Assembly: GCF_014646575.1 (NCBI RefSeq) | Contig: NZ_BMNN01000003.1 | Coordinates: 1 to 64,000, forward strand | Direction: 5' to 3' | Length of the DNA: 64,000 nucleotides | From: Halopseudomonas pertucinogena | GTDB taxonomy: Bacteria; Pseudomonadota; Gammaproteobacteria; Pseudomonadales; Pseudomonadaceae | In this document: positions 28,552 through 36,579 of the stretch, piece by piece | How positions within the stretch are numbered: the stretch's first letter is position 1 | Layout: every line of letters begins with the position of its first letter | Position numbers and translations under genes: made by a program | The notes under the pieces: generated by a model | Database searches by the model: none | The model's input: the letters and a program-made list of their open reading frames with translations, nothing else | What the model was told of the DNA's origin: nothing

Positions 28552-29909
28552 TTCACTACACAGCGCATCCCACCCGAGAAGGCTGGAAGGTCTATCTCAA
28601 GCCCCGCGTCATCGGCATGTTGTTTCTCGGCTTTTCCGCCGGCCTGCCGCTGCTGCTGGTGGGTGGTACCTTCAGCGCCTGGCTGCGGGATCTGGGTATC
28701 GAACTGGCGGCGATCGGCTTTCTCAGCTGGGTCGGCATGGCGCACTCGATCAAGGTGCTGTGGGCACCGCTGATCGACCGCGCACCCCTGCCCCTGCTCA
28801 GCCGCCTGCTGGGCCGGCGGCGGGCATGGATGCTGCTGGCGCAGCTGGTGATCGCCGGGGCGCTGCTCGGCATGGCGCTGACCGACCCGCGGGAGAATCT
28901 GACGCTGGTCGCACTCTGGGCGGTGCTCGCGGCCTTCGGCTCTGCCACCCAGGATGTGGCCATCGATGCCTACCGCGTCGAGGCCGAAGCCCGCCACCGC
29001 CAGGCAGCGATGGCCGCTACCTATGTCACCGGTTACCGGGTGGCTGTGCTCGCCGCCGGCGCCGGAGCCCTGCACCTGGCGTCAGTGGACAGCTGGACGC
29101 TGGCCTACGGCAGCATGGCGGCGCTGATGGGTATCGGGGTATTGACCACGCTGATCATTGCCGAGCCCGCAGTGTCGGTAAGCAGCGCCACCCAGCACTT
29201 CGAGCAGCGCGTGACGGACTATCTGGAGGGGACCAGCCACGCCGGCTGGCAGCGCACGGCCACCGCCTGGTTCATCGGCGCCATCGTCTGCCCGTTCGCC
29301 GAGTTCTTCCAGCGCTACGGCCGGACCGCATTGCTGATTCTGGCCTTCGTTGCGACCTTCCGCATCAGCGATATCTTCATGGGCGTGATGGCCAATCCGT
29401 TCTACCTGGACCTGGGCTTCACCAAGGCGCAGATCGCCAATATCGCCGCGGCCTTCGGCCTGGGCATGACGCTGCTTGGCGCGGCGCTGGGTGGGCTGCT
29501 GGTGGCCCGTTTCGGCATTGCCCGCATCCTGCTGCTGACCGCCTTCATGGCGCCCATCACCAATCTGATGTTCGCCTGGCTGGCCTTCATCGGCCCGCAG
29601 ACCTATGGCCTGATACTTGCCATCATTGCGGACAATGTCACCGGCGGGCTGGCGATATCGGTATTCATTGCGTACCTCTCCAGCCTGACCAACACCGCCT
29701 ACACCGCTACCCAGTACGCCCTGTTCAGCTCGCTGATGACGCTGCCCGGGCAGTTCGCCGCCGGGTTCACCGGGGTGATGGCGGCCAGTATGGGCTGGAT
29801 TCCCTTCTTCATGACCACTGCGCTGACCGGCGTTCCGGCCATTGTGCTGGCGGCGCTGCTGATCCGCCATGCGCACCCCGACCGCACCAGGCGGCCGGGG
29901 ATCGACTGA
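28548..29909 (+). CDS. ampG: AmpG-type muropeptide permease (MFS)
   Basis: AmpG imports GlcNAc-anhydroMurNAc peptides from the periplasm for recycling; in species with inducible AmpC it supplies the inducer. The 453-residue protein has about 12 membrane segments and family sequences such as LLFLGFSAGLPLLLVGGT-like MLFLGFSAGLPLLLVGGTFS, then GSATQDVAIDAYRVE and FISYLSSLTN-like FIAYLSSLTNTAYTATQYAL. It is shorter than P. aeruginosa AmpG (594) and lacks a C-terminal extension. The neighbour yajQ is also beside ampG in P. aeruginosa, supporting the call. ampD and ampE lie about 5 kb away in this window. Confidence 0.9.
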   Translation: MIHYTAHPTREGWKVYLKPRVIGMLFLGFSAGLPLLLVGGTFSAWLRDLGIELAAIGFLSWVGMAHSIKVLWAPLIDRAPLPLLSRLLGRRRAWMLLAQLVIAGALLGMALTDPRENLTLVALWAVLAAFGSATQDVAIDAYRVEAEARHRQAAMAATYVTGYRVAVLAAGAGALHLASVDSWTLAYGSMAALMGIGVLTTLIIAEPAVSVSSATQHFEQRVTDYLEGTSHAGWQRTATAWFIGAIVCPFAEFFQRYGRTALLILAFVATFRISDIFMGVMANPFYLDLGFTKAQIANIAAAFGLGMTLLGAALGGLLVARFGIARILLLTAFMAPITNLMFAWLAFIGPQTYGLILAIIADNVTGGLAISVFIAYLSSLTNTAYTATQYALFSSLMTLPGQFAAGFTGVMAASMGWIPFFMTTALTGVPAIVLAALLIRHAHPDRTRRPGID

Positions 29910-29916
29910 CCGCGCC

Positions 29917-30402
29917 TCAGTCGCGGAAGTTGTTGAACTGCAGCGGCATGTCCAGTCTGGCGCCGCGCAGCAGCGCCATGACTTCCTGCAGGTCATCGCG
30001 CTTCTTGCCGGTCACCCGCACCTGCTCGCCCTGGATCGCGGCCTGCACCTTGAGCTTGGACTCCTTGATGGTCGCCACGATCTTCTTTGCCAGCGCCTGG
30101 TCGATACCCTCGCGCAGCTGCACCTCCTGCTTCATCTGCTTGCCTGACGCGTAGGCTTCCTTCACCTCCAGGCACTGCACATCGATCTTGCGCTTGGTCA
30201 GGCTCAGCCGGAGGATCTCCAGCATCTGTTCCAGCTGGAATTCGGCCTCGGCGGTGATGGTCACCAGCAGCTGCTTTTCATTGAATTCGAAGGTGCCCTT
30301 GCCCTTCAGATCGTAGCGTCGGTCGAGCTCTTTCAGGGCGTTGTCCACAGCGTTGGTGACTTCGTGTTTGTCCAGTTCGGACACCACATCAAAGGAAGGC
30401 AT
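29917..30402 (-). CDS. yajQ: YajQ family cyclic-di-GMP/nucleic-acid-binding protein
   Basis: The 161-residue protein is typical YajQ (UPF0234): [20 protein letters not shown] at the start, KGTFEFNEK, the central [13 protein letters not shown] and the C-terminal [18 protein letters not shown]. YajQ proteins of Xanthomonas and P. aeruginosa have been reported to bind cyclic-di-GMP and affect transcription; the E. coli protein was described as binding nucleotides. The ATG at 30402 has AGGAAGG-type sequence upstream only weakly, but it is the family start. It converges with ampG and diverges from the response regulator gene. Confidence 0.96.
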   Translation of the reverse strand: MPSFDVVSELDKHEVTNAVDNALKELDRRYDLKGKGTFEFNEKQLLVTITAEAEFQLEQMLEILRLSLTKRKIDVQCLEVKEAYASGKQMKQEVQLREGIDQALAKKIVATIKESKLKVQAAIQGEQVRVTGKKRDDLQEVMALLRGARLDMPLQFNNFRD

Positions 30403-30512
30403 GACAGAACCTCAAATAAAGATGATTTTATGACGGGTATGGCAGAACAATAGCCTGACGTCGTGGCATTATAGCGACGTCGAAGATAATACAGGCAGCA
30501 GGGAGCTCAGAC

Positions 30513-31478
30513 ATGCCCAACCCCCAACTCAGTATTCTGGTGGTGGACGATACCAAATTCAGCAGCGCAGTGATCGGCCATGCACTGTCGCAGGCGGGCT
30601 ATACGGATATCCGCTTCGCCAGCTCCGCCATGGCCGCGCTGGCCATGCATGAGGAGCGTGCTGCCAGTGTCATGGTCGCCGACTGGCTGATGCCGGAGAT
30701 GGACGGGTTGCAGCTGACCACACGCATCCGACAGCGTGACGAGCAGACCAACCACTACACCTACGTCATGCTGCTGACCGCCAGGGAAGGCGACAACGTG
30801 CTTGGCGAAGCCTTCGACCGCGGCGTGGACGATTTCATCAGCAAGTCGGCGATGAGCGAGCAGCTGCTGCCGCGCATCTACGCTGCCGACCGCATCACCC
30901 AGCTGATCAACCGTCTGCTGGACGAGAACCAGATGCTGGCGAGCAACAATGCCCTGCTGGAAGAGCACAACCTGATCGACAGCCATACCGCGCTGGGCAA
31001 CCGGCGGTATCTGCTGCAGCGTCTGGACGATGCCCTGCAGCGTGTCGAATCCCGCGGTGGCTACTGCACCGTGGTGGTGCTGGGGCTGCAGAACCTGGCC
31101 GACATGACAACCCGGTTCGGAGAAGCCGTGCAGCAGGAGCTGCTCAAGGCCACTGCCCGCCGCCTGCAACAGCTGGTCCGCCCGATGGACGTGATTGCCC
31201 GCGTCGACGCCGGCGTGTTCGCCGTCTGCACCGTGGGCGACAACGAGGATGAGTGCAAACCGAACAGTTTTCGCCGCCTGCACGACGGGCTGAACCTGAA
31301 GGCATTCAAGACCAGCGAAGGTTACCTGTCCCTGCGCGCCGGCATGGCACTGTGCACCCTGGGCCGCAACGACCCGAAGATCACCGCGGAAAAGCTGCTG
31401 CAGAAGGTCGAGCAGCATCTTGAGCAGGCCTATGCCACCAACCTGATCACCGAAGTGCGGATCCCCCAGCTTGTCTGA
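30513..31478 (+). CDS. Response regulator with receiver and degenerate GGDEF domain
   Basis: The 321-residue protein has an N-terminal receiver domain (about 7-125) with VVDDTKFS, the phospho-acceptor Asp57 in VADWLMPEMDG and Lys111. A GGDEF-like domain follows (about 155-315) and begins with DSHTALGNRRYL, a form of the D-LTGL-NRR motif. The signature motif reads IARVDAGVFAV (residues 228-238), so GGDEF is replaced by DAGVF and diguanylate cyclase activity is not expected. It may bind GTP or c-di-GMP or act as a protein partner. It is divergent from yajQ and overlaps panE; P. aeruginosa has an equivalent gene in this position (PA4396). Confidence 0.88.
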   Translation: MPNPQLSILVVDDTKFSSAVIGHALSQAGYTDIRFASSAMAALAMHEERAASVMVADWLMPEMDGLQLTTRIRQRDEQTNHYTYVMLLTAREGDNVLGEAFDRGVDDFISKSAMSEQLLPRIYAADRITQLINRLLDENQMLASNNALLEEHNLIDSHTALGNRRYLLQRLDDALQRVESRGGYCTVVVLGLQNLADMTTRFGEAVQQELLKATARRLQQLVRPMDVIARVDAGVFAVCTVGDNEDECKPNSFRRLHDGLNLKAFKTSEGYLSLRAGMALCTLGRNDPKITAEKLLQKVEQHLEQAYATNLITEVRIPQLV

Positions 31479-32394
31479 ACCGCTGCATATTCTCGGTGGC
31501 GGCAGCCTCGGCCTGTTGTGGGCTGCCCGGTTCGCACGGGCCGGCATTGATTGCCGCCTGATCCTGCGCACCCCAGAGGCCGCTGCACGATGGCGGGCGG
31601 AGCACCATCAACTGGTACTGGAACAGGGCAACAGGCTGCAGAGCTACAGCGTACCGGCGGAAACAGCCGAGGCCGGCGAACCGATTTCCCGTCTCATCGT
31701 CGCAACCAAGGCGTGGGCGGTTGCCGAGGCACTGGAAGGCATAGCCCCGCGGTTGCACGCCGGCAGTCAGCTGCTGCTGTTGCAGAACGGGCTCGGCAGT
31801 CAGCAGGCTGCCAGCGAGCGCTTTGCTGACCTGCCCGTGCTTTATGCCAGCGTGACCGATGGGGCGTGGAAGCGCGACAACAACCATGTGGTCTGGGCCG
31901 GCAGTGGTCCGACCCAGGTTGGCGATCCGCAACAGCGCCCGCAACCCGGCTGGCTCAGCATGCTCGACCAGGCCGGCGTTGATTGGCAATGGCAACCCGA
32001 CATCCTCTCCGTGCTGTGGATGAAATTGGCCGTCAACTGCGCCATCAATCCGCTGACAGTGCTGCATGACTGCCCTAACGGTGACGTTCTCCGGCACGCG
32101 GCCGACGATTTCATCCCGCTGGTGCAGGAACTGCAGGCGCTGCTCGCCAGTCAGGGCGTGGCCGTGGGCGCCGCAGAGCTGGAGCAGCGCATCCGTGGCG
32201 TGATCCAGGCCACCGCTGCCAACAGCTCCTCCATGCGCCAGGACGTACAGGCCGGCCGGCGCACCGAGATCGACTTCATTCTCGGCCATGCCTGGCGCTC
32301 TGCCCGCAGCGCCGGCCTGCTCACACCGGTGCTGGATTCCCTGTACCATCGCCTGCAGACGCACCTTCATCAATCGGGCCTGCCGCTGAACTGA
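31471..32394 (+). CDS. panE: 2-dehydropantoate 2-reductase (ketopantoate reductase)
   Basis: PanE reduces ketopantoate to pantoate with NADPH in pantothenate/CoA synthesis. The 307-residue protein has the Rossmann loop HILGGGSLGLLWAARFA at the very start, VATKAWAVAEALE, QNGLGSQ, KLAVNCAINPLTVLHDCPNG with the catalytic Lys, and a C-terminal EIDFILG. The start is a TTG at 31471 that overlaps the stop of the preceding regulator by 8 bases; no ATG is available before the Rossmann loop, so coupled translation is likely. Confidence 0.93.
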   Translation: MSEPLHILGGGSLGLLWAARFARAGIDCRLILRTPEAAARWRAEHHQLVLEQGNRLQSYSVPAETAEAGEPISRLIVATKAWAVAEALEGIAPRLHAGSQLLLLQNGLGSQQAASERFADLPVLYASVTDGAWKRDNNHVVWAGSGPTQVGDPQQRPQPGWLSMLDQAGVDWQWQPDILSVLWMKLAVNCAINPLTVLHDCPNGDVLRHAADDFIPLVQELQALLASQGVAVGAAELEQRIRGVIQATAANSSSMRQDVQAGRRTEIDFILGHAWRSARSAGLLTPVLDSLYHRLQTHLHQSGLPLN

Positions 32395-32426
32395 GCTATC
32401 GGGCCCCCTGAATCCGAGGAGACCCC

Positions 32427-32993
32427 ATGGGCTACCGCCTGAGCAAACTCTACACACGTACCGGCGACAGCGGCACCACCGGCCTGGCCGATGGCAGTCG
32501 CGTCAGCAAGGACAGCGCCCGCATCGAAGCCATGGGTACCGTGGACGAACTCAACAGCAGTCTGGGCGTTCTGCTGGCCGGCATGACCGGCAGCGCGCTG
32601 CAGTCGCTGTGCGAAACGCTGGCACCGGTCCAGCACCGGCTGTTCGATATCGGCGGCGAGCTGGCCATACCCGGGGTGAATATCATCGAGGAAGCGGATG
32701 TGGTTGAACTGGAGCAGGCGATTGACCGGTTCAACGGTGAACTGGCGCCGCTCAAGGAGTTCATCCTGCCCGGTGGATCACCGCTGATCGCCCAGGCCCA
32801 TCTGGCGCGCAGCATCTGTCGCCGCGCCGAGCGGCGCTACCTGACCCTGGCAGCAGAGGAAACCGTGAACCCGCAGGCGCTGGCCTATCTCAACCGGCTG
32901 TCCGACCTGATGTTCGTGGTGGCCCGGAGCATCGCCCGCCTGGACGATACCCCGGAAGTGCTGTGGAAGCCCAAGCCCAGACCTACACCCTGA
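32427..32993 (+). CDS. ATP:cob(I)alamin adenosyltransferase, PduO type
   Basis: The enzyme adenosylates cob(I)alamin to make coenzyme B12. The 188-residue protein has the ATP-binding N-terminus [20 protein letters not shown], the acidic DELNSSLG and a C-terminal helix with [11 protein letters not shown], as in PduO-family trimers. The ATG at 32427 has GAGGAG upstream. It follows panE by 32 bp and may be cotranscribed. Its 3' end overlaps the convergent chemoreceptor gene by 11 bp. The window also encodes a cobalamin-dependent enzyme, QueG, though that uses cobalamin without need of the adenosyl group. Confidence 0.93.
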   Translation: MGYRLSKLYTRTGDSGTTGLADGSRVSKDSARIEAMGTVDELNSSLGVLLAGMTGSALQSLCETLAPVQHRLFDIGGELAIPGVNIIEEADVVELEQAIDRFNGELAPLKEFILPGGSPLIAQAHLARSICRRAERRYLTLAAEETVNPQALAYLNRLSDLMFVVARSIARLDDTPEVLWKPKPRPTP

Positions 32994-34998
32994 AGGCGCT
33001 GATGATCTGCTGCAGCTCGACCACCAGCTCGGCCATCCGGCCGCTGGCCTGCTCGGTGCGCTGCGCCCCTTCGGCGGTGCGCTCGCCGGACTGGTTGATC
33101 TGCACGATGTTCTGATCGATATCGTGGCTCACGGCGGTCTGCTGCTCGGCGGCCGCCGCGATCTGCTGGCTCTGGTCGACGATCTGGGTCACTGCGCGCA
33201 TGATGTTGTCCAGCGCCGACTGCACCTTGAGTGCGGAGTCGACGGCCTCGCCGGTCATACCGTGGCTGGTGCCCATCACCTTGACCGCCGCCCCGACACC
33301 CTCCTGCAACCGGGCGATCATCTGCTCGATCTCCTGGGTGGACTGCTGGGTACGCTGGGCCAGCGTGCGTACCTCGTCGGCCACCACGGCAAAGCCGCGA
33401 CCCTGCTCGCCGGCCCTCGCCGCCTCGATGGCAGCGTTGAGCGCCAGCAGGTTGGTCTGTTCGGCGACACCCTTGATCACATCCAGCACGCGGCTGATGG
33501 AGGCACTGTCCTCGGCCAGGTTATTGATCACCTGTACCGAGTTCTCGATCTCCTGGGCCAGCTTCTCGATGCCGTCCACCGAGGTTTCCACCATGCGCCG
33601 GCCGGTCAGGGTCTCGTTGTTCACCTGCTCGGCATTGTTCGCCGCCAGTGCCGCGCTGCGGGCCACCTCCTGGGAGGTCGCCGCCATCTCGTTCATCGCC
33701 GTGGCGACCTGCTCGATCTGGGTACGCTGGGCCTCCACCGCCTGACTGCTCTGGGTGGAAATCTCCTCCACCTGACCGGACTGGTCACTGACCTGCCCGG
33801 TGGTGCGGCTGACATGCCGGATCAGCTCCTGAATCCGCTGCACGCTGGTATTCAGCTCCGTGGCCAACTGGCCCAGCTCGTCGCGACTGGTCACCACCAC
33901 CCGGCCGGTCATGTCACCTGCGGCCACCTGGCGCATGACCTGCGACAGATCACTGATGGTCCGCCGGGTCGATACGTAGAAGCCCAGGTAGAGCCATACC
34001 AGCACCAGCAGAACGAGCGCCAGGGCAACCACCAGCACCAGCATCGAACGCTTGCCGTCGCTGAGGCGTTGATCAAGCGAGACCTGCAGGTGATCGAGAA
34101 TGGCCACGCTGAAATCATGCGTGAGGTCCATTACCCCACTGACCTTGCGGAAATAATCTTCCCAGCTGGCTTCATAACTGGAGGCCAGAACGATGTCCTC
34201 CTCGAAGATCTCCACCGCCTGGGCCAGGGATTCGGCACTGGCCGCGGCCGGTGCCCGCAGGGGTTCCAGGCCGGGTTGCTGAAGGAACAGCTGGGCCTGA
34301 GCATAATTGACGCCCAGGCGCTGGAGTTCCTCGATGTAGGTATCCATATCCCGGCTGGCATCGGAGTTCAGGTAGCCCAGGCCGATGGAATAGGCGCCGG
34401 TTGCCCGTCCCAGGCCGATGGTCGAGGTAATCTGCGGGGCATGGTGCACCAGCAGGTCAACCAGCTGCCGCACGTTGCGCTCGTAGTCATGGGACAGGCC
34501 GCTGTAGGCCGCGGTGAAGTTCAGCAGTGACAGCAGCTCGATGTGGGCCTGGGTGGTCATCTGCCCGCGGTTGCGCAGGGAGGCAGTACCGGTCGCACGG
34601 TAGGCGGCGACCAGTTCATCGCGCTGCTGCAGCAGCTCGGCCGCCGCCGGGTCACTGGCGTCGATGCCCAGTGCCTGCAGGCCGTCGATCAGCCGCTGCC
34701 GCACCTCGGTGCTGCGGCGCTCGAGCAGTGCGCCCTGCTCGCCTACCCCGATATGGAATGACGCCACATCCAGGCCGCGCAGCTGCTCCGCTTCCGGTAC
34801 CAGACGGGTGACCTGCCGCAGCAGCTGCATCGAGTCCAGTGCGTGACGGGAGGTCTGCACCCTGTCCCAGGCCTGGCTGACCAGCATGCCGCTGACCACC
34901 ATCAGGGGAACGAAGCACAGGGCGCTTATCAGACAGAACTTCATGGCATAACTGAGTCGATTCATCAGAGCCATGGCGGGGGCCAACAGACTATTCAA
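32983..34998 (-). CDS. Methyl-accepting chemotaxis protein
   Basis: This 671-residue transmembrane chemoreceptor has a first membrane helix near residues 18-38, a periplasmic domain to about 320 with the helical character of NIT-type sensors ([19 protein letters not shown]), a second helix ([20 protein letters not shown]), a HAMP domain and a signalling domain with the highly conserved [20 protein letters not shown] tip. It ends AFRV without a CheR-tethering pentapeptide. The start is a TTG at 34998, preceded by GAGGAG at good spacing; related receptors begin [15 protein letters not shown]. The track extends upstream 24 codons without support. P. aeruginosa has a transducer in the same place beside ampE. 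The ligand is unknown. Confidence 0.92.
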   Translation of the reverse strand: MNSLLAPAMALMNRLSYAMKFCLISALCFVPLMVVSGMLVSQAWDRVQTSRHALDSMQLLRQVTRLVPEAEQLRGLDVASFHIGVGEQGALLERRSTEVRQRLIDGLQALGIDASDPAAAELLQQRDELVAAYRATGTASLRNRGQMTTQAHIELLSLLNFTAAYSGLSHDYERNVRQLVDLLVHHAPQITSTIGLGRATGAYSIGLGYLNSDASRDMDTYIEELQRLGVNYAQAQLFLQQPGLEPLRAPAAASAESLAQAVEIFEEDIVLASSYEASWEDYFRKVSGVMDLTHDFSVAILDHLQVSLDQRLSDGKRSMLVLVVALALVLLVLVWLYLGFYVSTRRTISDLSQVMRQVAAGDMTGRVVVTSRDELGQLATELNTSVQRIQELIRHVSRTTGQVSDQSGQVEEISTQSSQAVEAQRTQIEQVATAMNEMAATSQEVARSAALAANNAEQVNNETLTGRRMVETSVDGIEKLAQEIENSVQVINNLAEDSASISRVLDVIKGVAEQTNLLALNAAIEAARAGEQGRGFAVVADEVRTLAQRTQQSTQEIEQMIARLQEGVGAAVKVMGTSHGMTGEAVDSALKVQSALDNIMRAVTQIVDQSQQIAAAAEQQTAVSHDIDQNIVQINQSGERTAEGAQRTEQASGRMAELVVELQQIISAFRV

Positions 34999-35103
34999 GC
35001 GTCTCTCCTCGTCACAATTGCTGCGACTGGTCCTTGCGTCCACTTCCGCGGAGGGGGTATTCCGCGGCACTTGTCCGTTCTATCGGCCCCGGGGGTCGGA
35101 TCT

Positions 35104-35913
35104 TTAACCCAGCAGAGAAAGAAAGGCGATGATCACCGCCCAGGCCAGCAGGGCACGGATCATCAGCTGACGGGTTTCCTCCAGCAGGGCGATGCCCGCC
35201 TCTGCTGCCGGAGGGGTCAGCGCAGCCGCAGCGCAGCGGCTCACCAGCTCCCCGCCGGAAATCTCCCAAACCGCCGCCTGACCGCGCAAGGCGCGCAGCG
35301 TGTGATCGTACTGCCCGACCAGCGCCAGACTCAGCGCCAGCAGCCGTGCGGGTATCCATTCCAGCGCATGCACCAGAATACCCGCCGGTGGCGAGGCGGA
35401 ATGCTCCCATTGCTGTCGAGTCAACTCCAGCAACCGATAGGCCAGCGCACCCAGCGGGCCCAGCAGCAGATACCAGAAGGCCGGCGCGAAATAGTCCTGC
35501 AGACTCGCAGCGGCCATGCGCTGACTGACTCGCCGCAGCAGCCCGGCACCGTCCTCATCCACCACGCCCAGCTGCTGCTCGGCCACCAGCGCGGCCGCTG
35601 CCTGATCATCCCGTTGCCAGGCGGCGGCGAACCCGGCGGTCATGCTGCGCAGCGGATCCTGCCGACCCACGCAGCACAGCAGCAGCGCCACGTGCAACAG
35701 CAAGGTGAAGAAGCCGTAGGCCAGACCCCGTGCCAGCCACAGCAGCAGAGCCGCCGGCAACAGCAGCGACAGCACCGCCAGCACCGAGCGCCAGCCGCGC
35801 CCCAGGTTCACGGCCCGGCTGACCCAGCTTGCCAGCAGATCCCGGGGATACCCCCGGCGCCAGGGTGACCACAGCAGGATCAGCCCCACCAGCAACAGAA
35901 CCAGAAAATTCAT
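35104..35913 (-). CDS. ampE: AmpE, regulatory signalling modulator protein
   Basis: AmpE is an inner-membrane protein encoded with AmpD and linked to beta-lactamase induction; its molecular role is not settled. The 269-residue protein has membrane segments at about residues 2-15, 43-60, 65-85, 140-160 and at the C-terminus (ALLAWAVIIAFLSLLG). Typical features are FWYLLLGPLGALAYRL and HALEWIPARLLALSLALVG. The ATG overlaps the ampD stop (ATGA), so the pair is translationally coupled. Confidence 0.93.
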   Translation of the reverse strand: MNFLVLLLVGLILLWSPWRRGYPRDLLASWVSRAVNLGRGWRSVLAVLSLLLPAALLLWLARGLAYGFFTLLLHVALLLCCVGRQDPLRSMTAGFAAAWQRDDQAAAALVAEQQLGVVDEDGAGLLRRVSQRMAAASLQDYFAPAFWYLLLGPLGALAYRLLELTRQQWEHSASPPAGILVHALEWIPARLLALSLALVGQYDHTLRALRGQAAVWEISGGELVSRCAAAALTPPAAEAGIALLEETRQLMIRALLAWAVIIAFLSLLG

Positions 35914-36494
35914 CGGTACCTTCCATTCGTCGGTGCATTGCCCGCCAGCCGGCCGAGATAGCCCGACCAGTCAAAGCAGGGGCCGGGGTCGGTCTTGCGA
36001 CCCGGCGCGATGTGTTCGTGCCCGGTAATACGTTCGTCGGTAATCAACGGGTAGGCGTGCTGCAGCGCCCGGGTGAGCGCGACGAGGCTGTCATATTGCG
36101 CCTCGGTGAAAGGCTGGTCGTCGGTACCCTCAAGCTCGATGCCGATGGAGAAATCGTTGCAGTTGTCACGCCCCTGGAACAGTGACTGGCCCGCATGCCA
36201 GGCCCGCTGCAGGCAGGAAACGAACTGGGTGACGCGCCCGCAGCGCTCGATCAGGAAGTGCGCCGAGACGCGCACACCGGTGAGGTGCTCGAAATAGGGA
36301 TGGGCGGAGTGATCAAGGCTGCCGGTGAAGAACTGCCGGACGCAGCCGGTGGCAAACTGGCCGGGGGGCAGACTGATGTTGTGAATGACCAGCAGGGAAA
36401 TATCGCCCCCCTCCGGCCGCGCATTGAAATGCGCCGATGGACAATGCTCCACCCCGTCAAGCCAGCCGCTGGCCGTGTCAACCCGCATGGACAT
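35910..36494 (-). CDS. ampD: 1,6-anhydro-N-acetylmuramyl-L-alanine amidase AmpD
   Basis: AmpD is the cytosolic zinc amidase that removes stem peptides from anhydromuropeptides; its loss derepresses AmpC in many species. The 194-residue protein has SLLVIHNISLPPG with the first zinc His, the GVRVSAHFLIERCGRVTQFV segment, a catalytic Glu in FSIGIELEG, and the second and third ligands in TGHEHIAPGRKTDPGPCFDW. Start at the ATG at 36494; an ATG two codons later (36488) fits the AGGGA site slightly better. It is coupled to ampE and lies downstream of the DUF1631 gene. Confidence 0.96.
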   Translation of the reverse strand: MSMRVDTASGWLDGVEHCPSAHFNARPEGGDISLLVIHNISLPPGQFATGCVRQFFTGSLDHSAHPYFEHLTGVRVSAHFLIERCGRVTQFVSCLQRAWHAGQSLFQGRDNCNDFSIGIELEGTDDQPFTEAQYDSLVALTRALQHAYPLITDERITGHEHIAPGRKTDPGPCFDWSGYLGRLAGNAPTNGRYR

Positions 36495-36579
36495 CCCTAC
36501 CCCGACAGCAAAAGCACTATCCTAGGGCGGTCGGGACACCTGCTGCAAGTCGAACCGGATAACCAGCCGTCCGGCAGGC

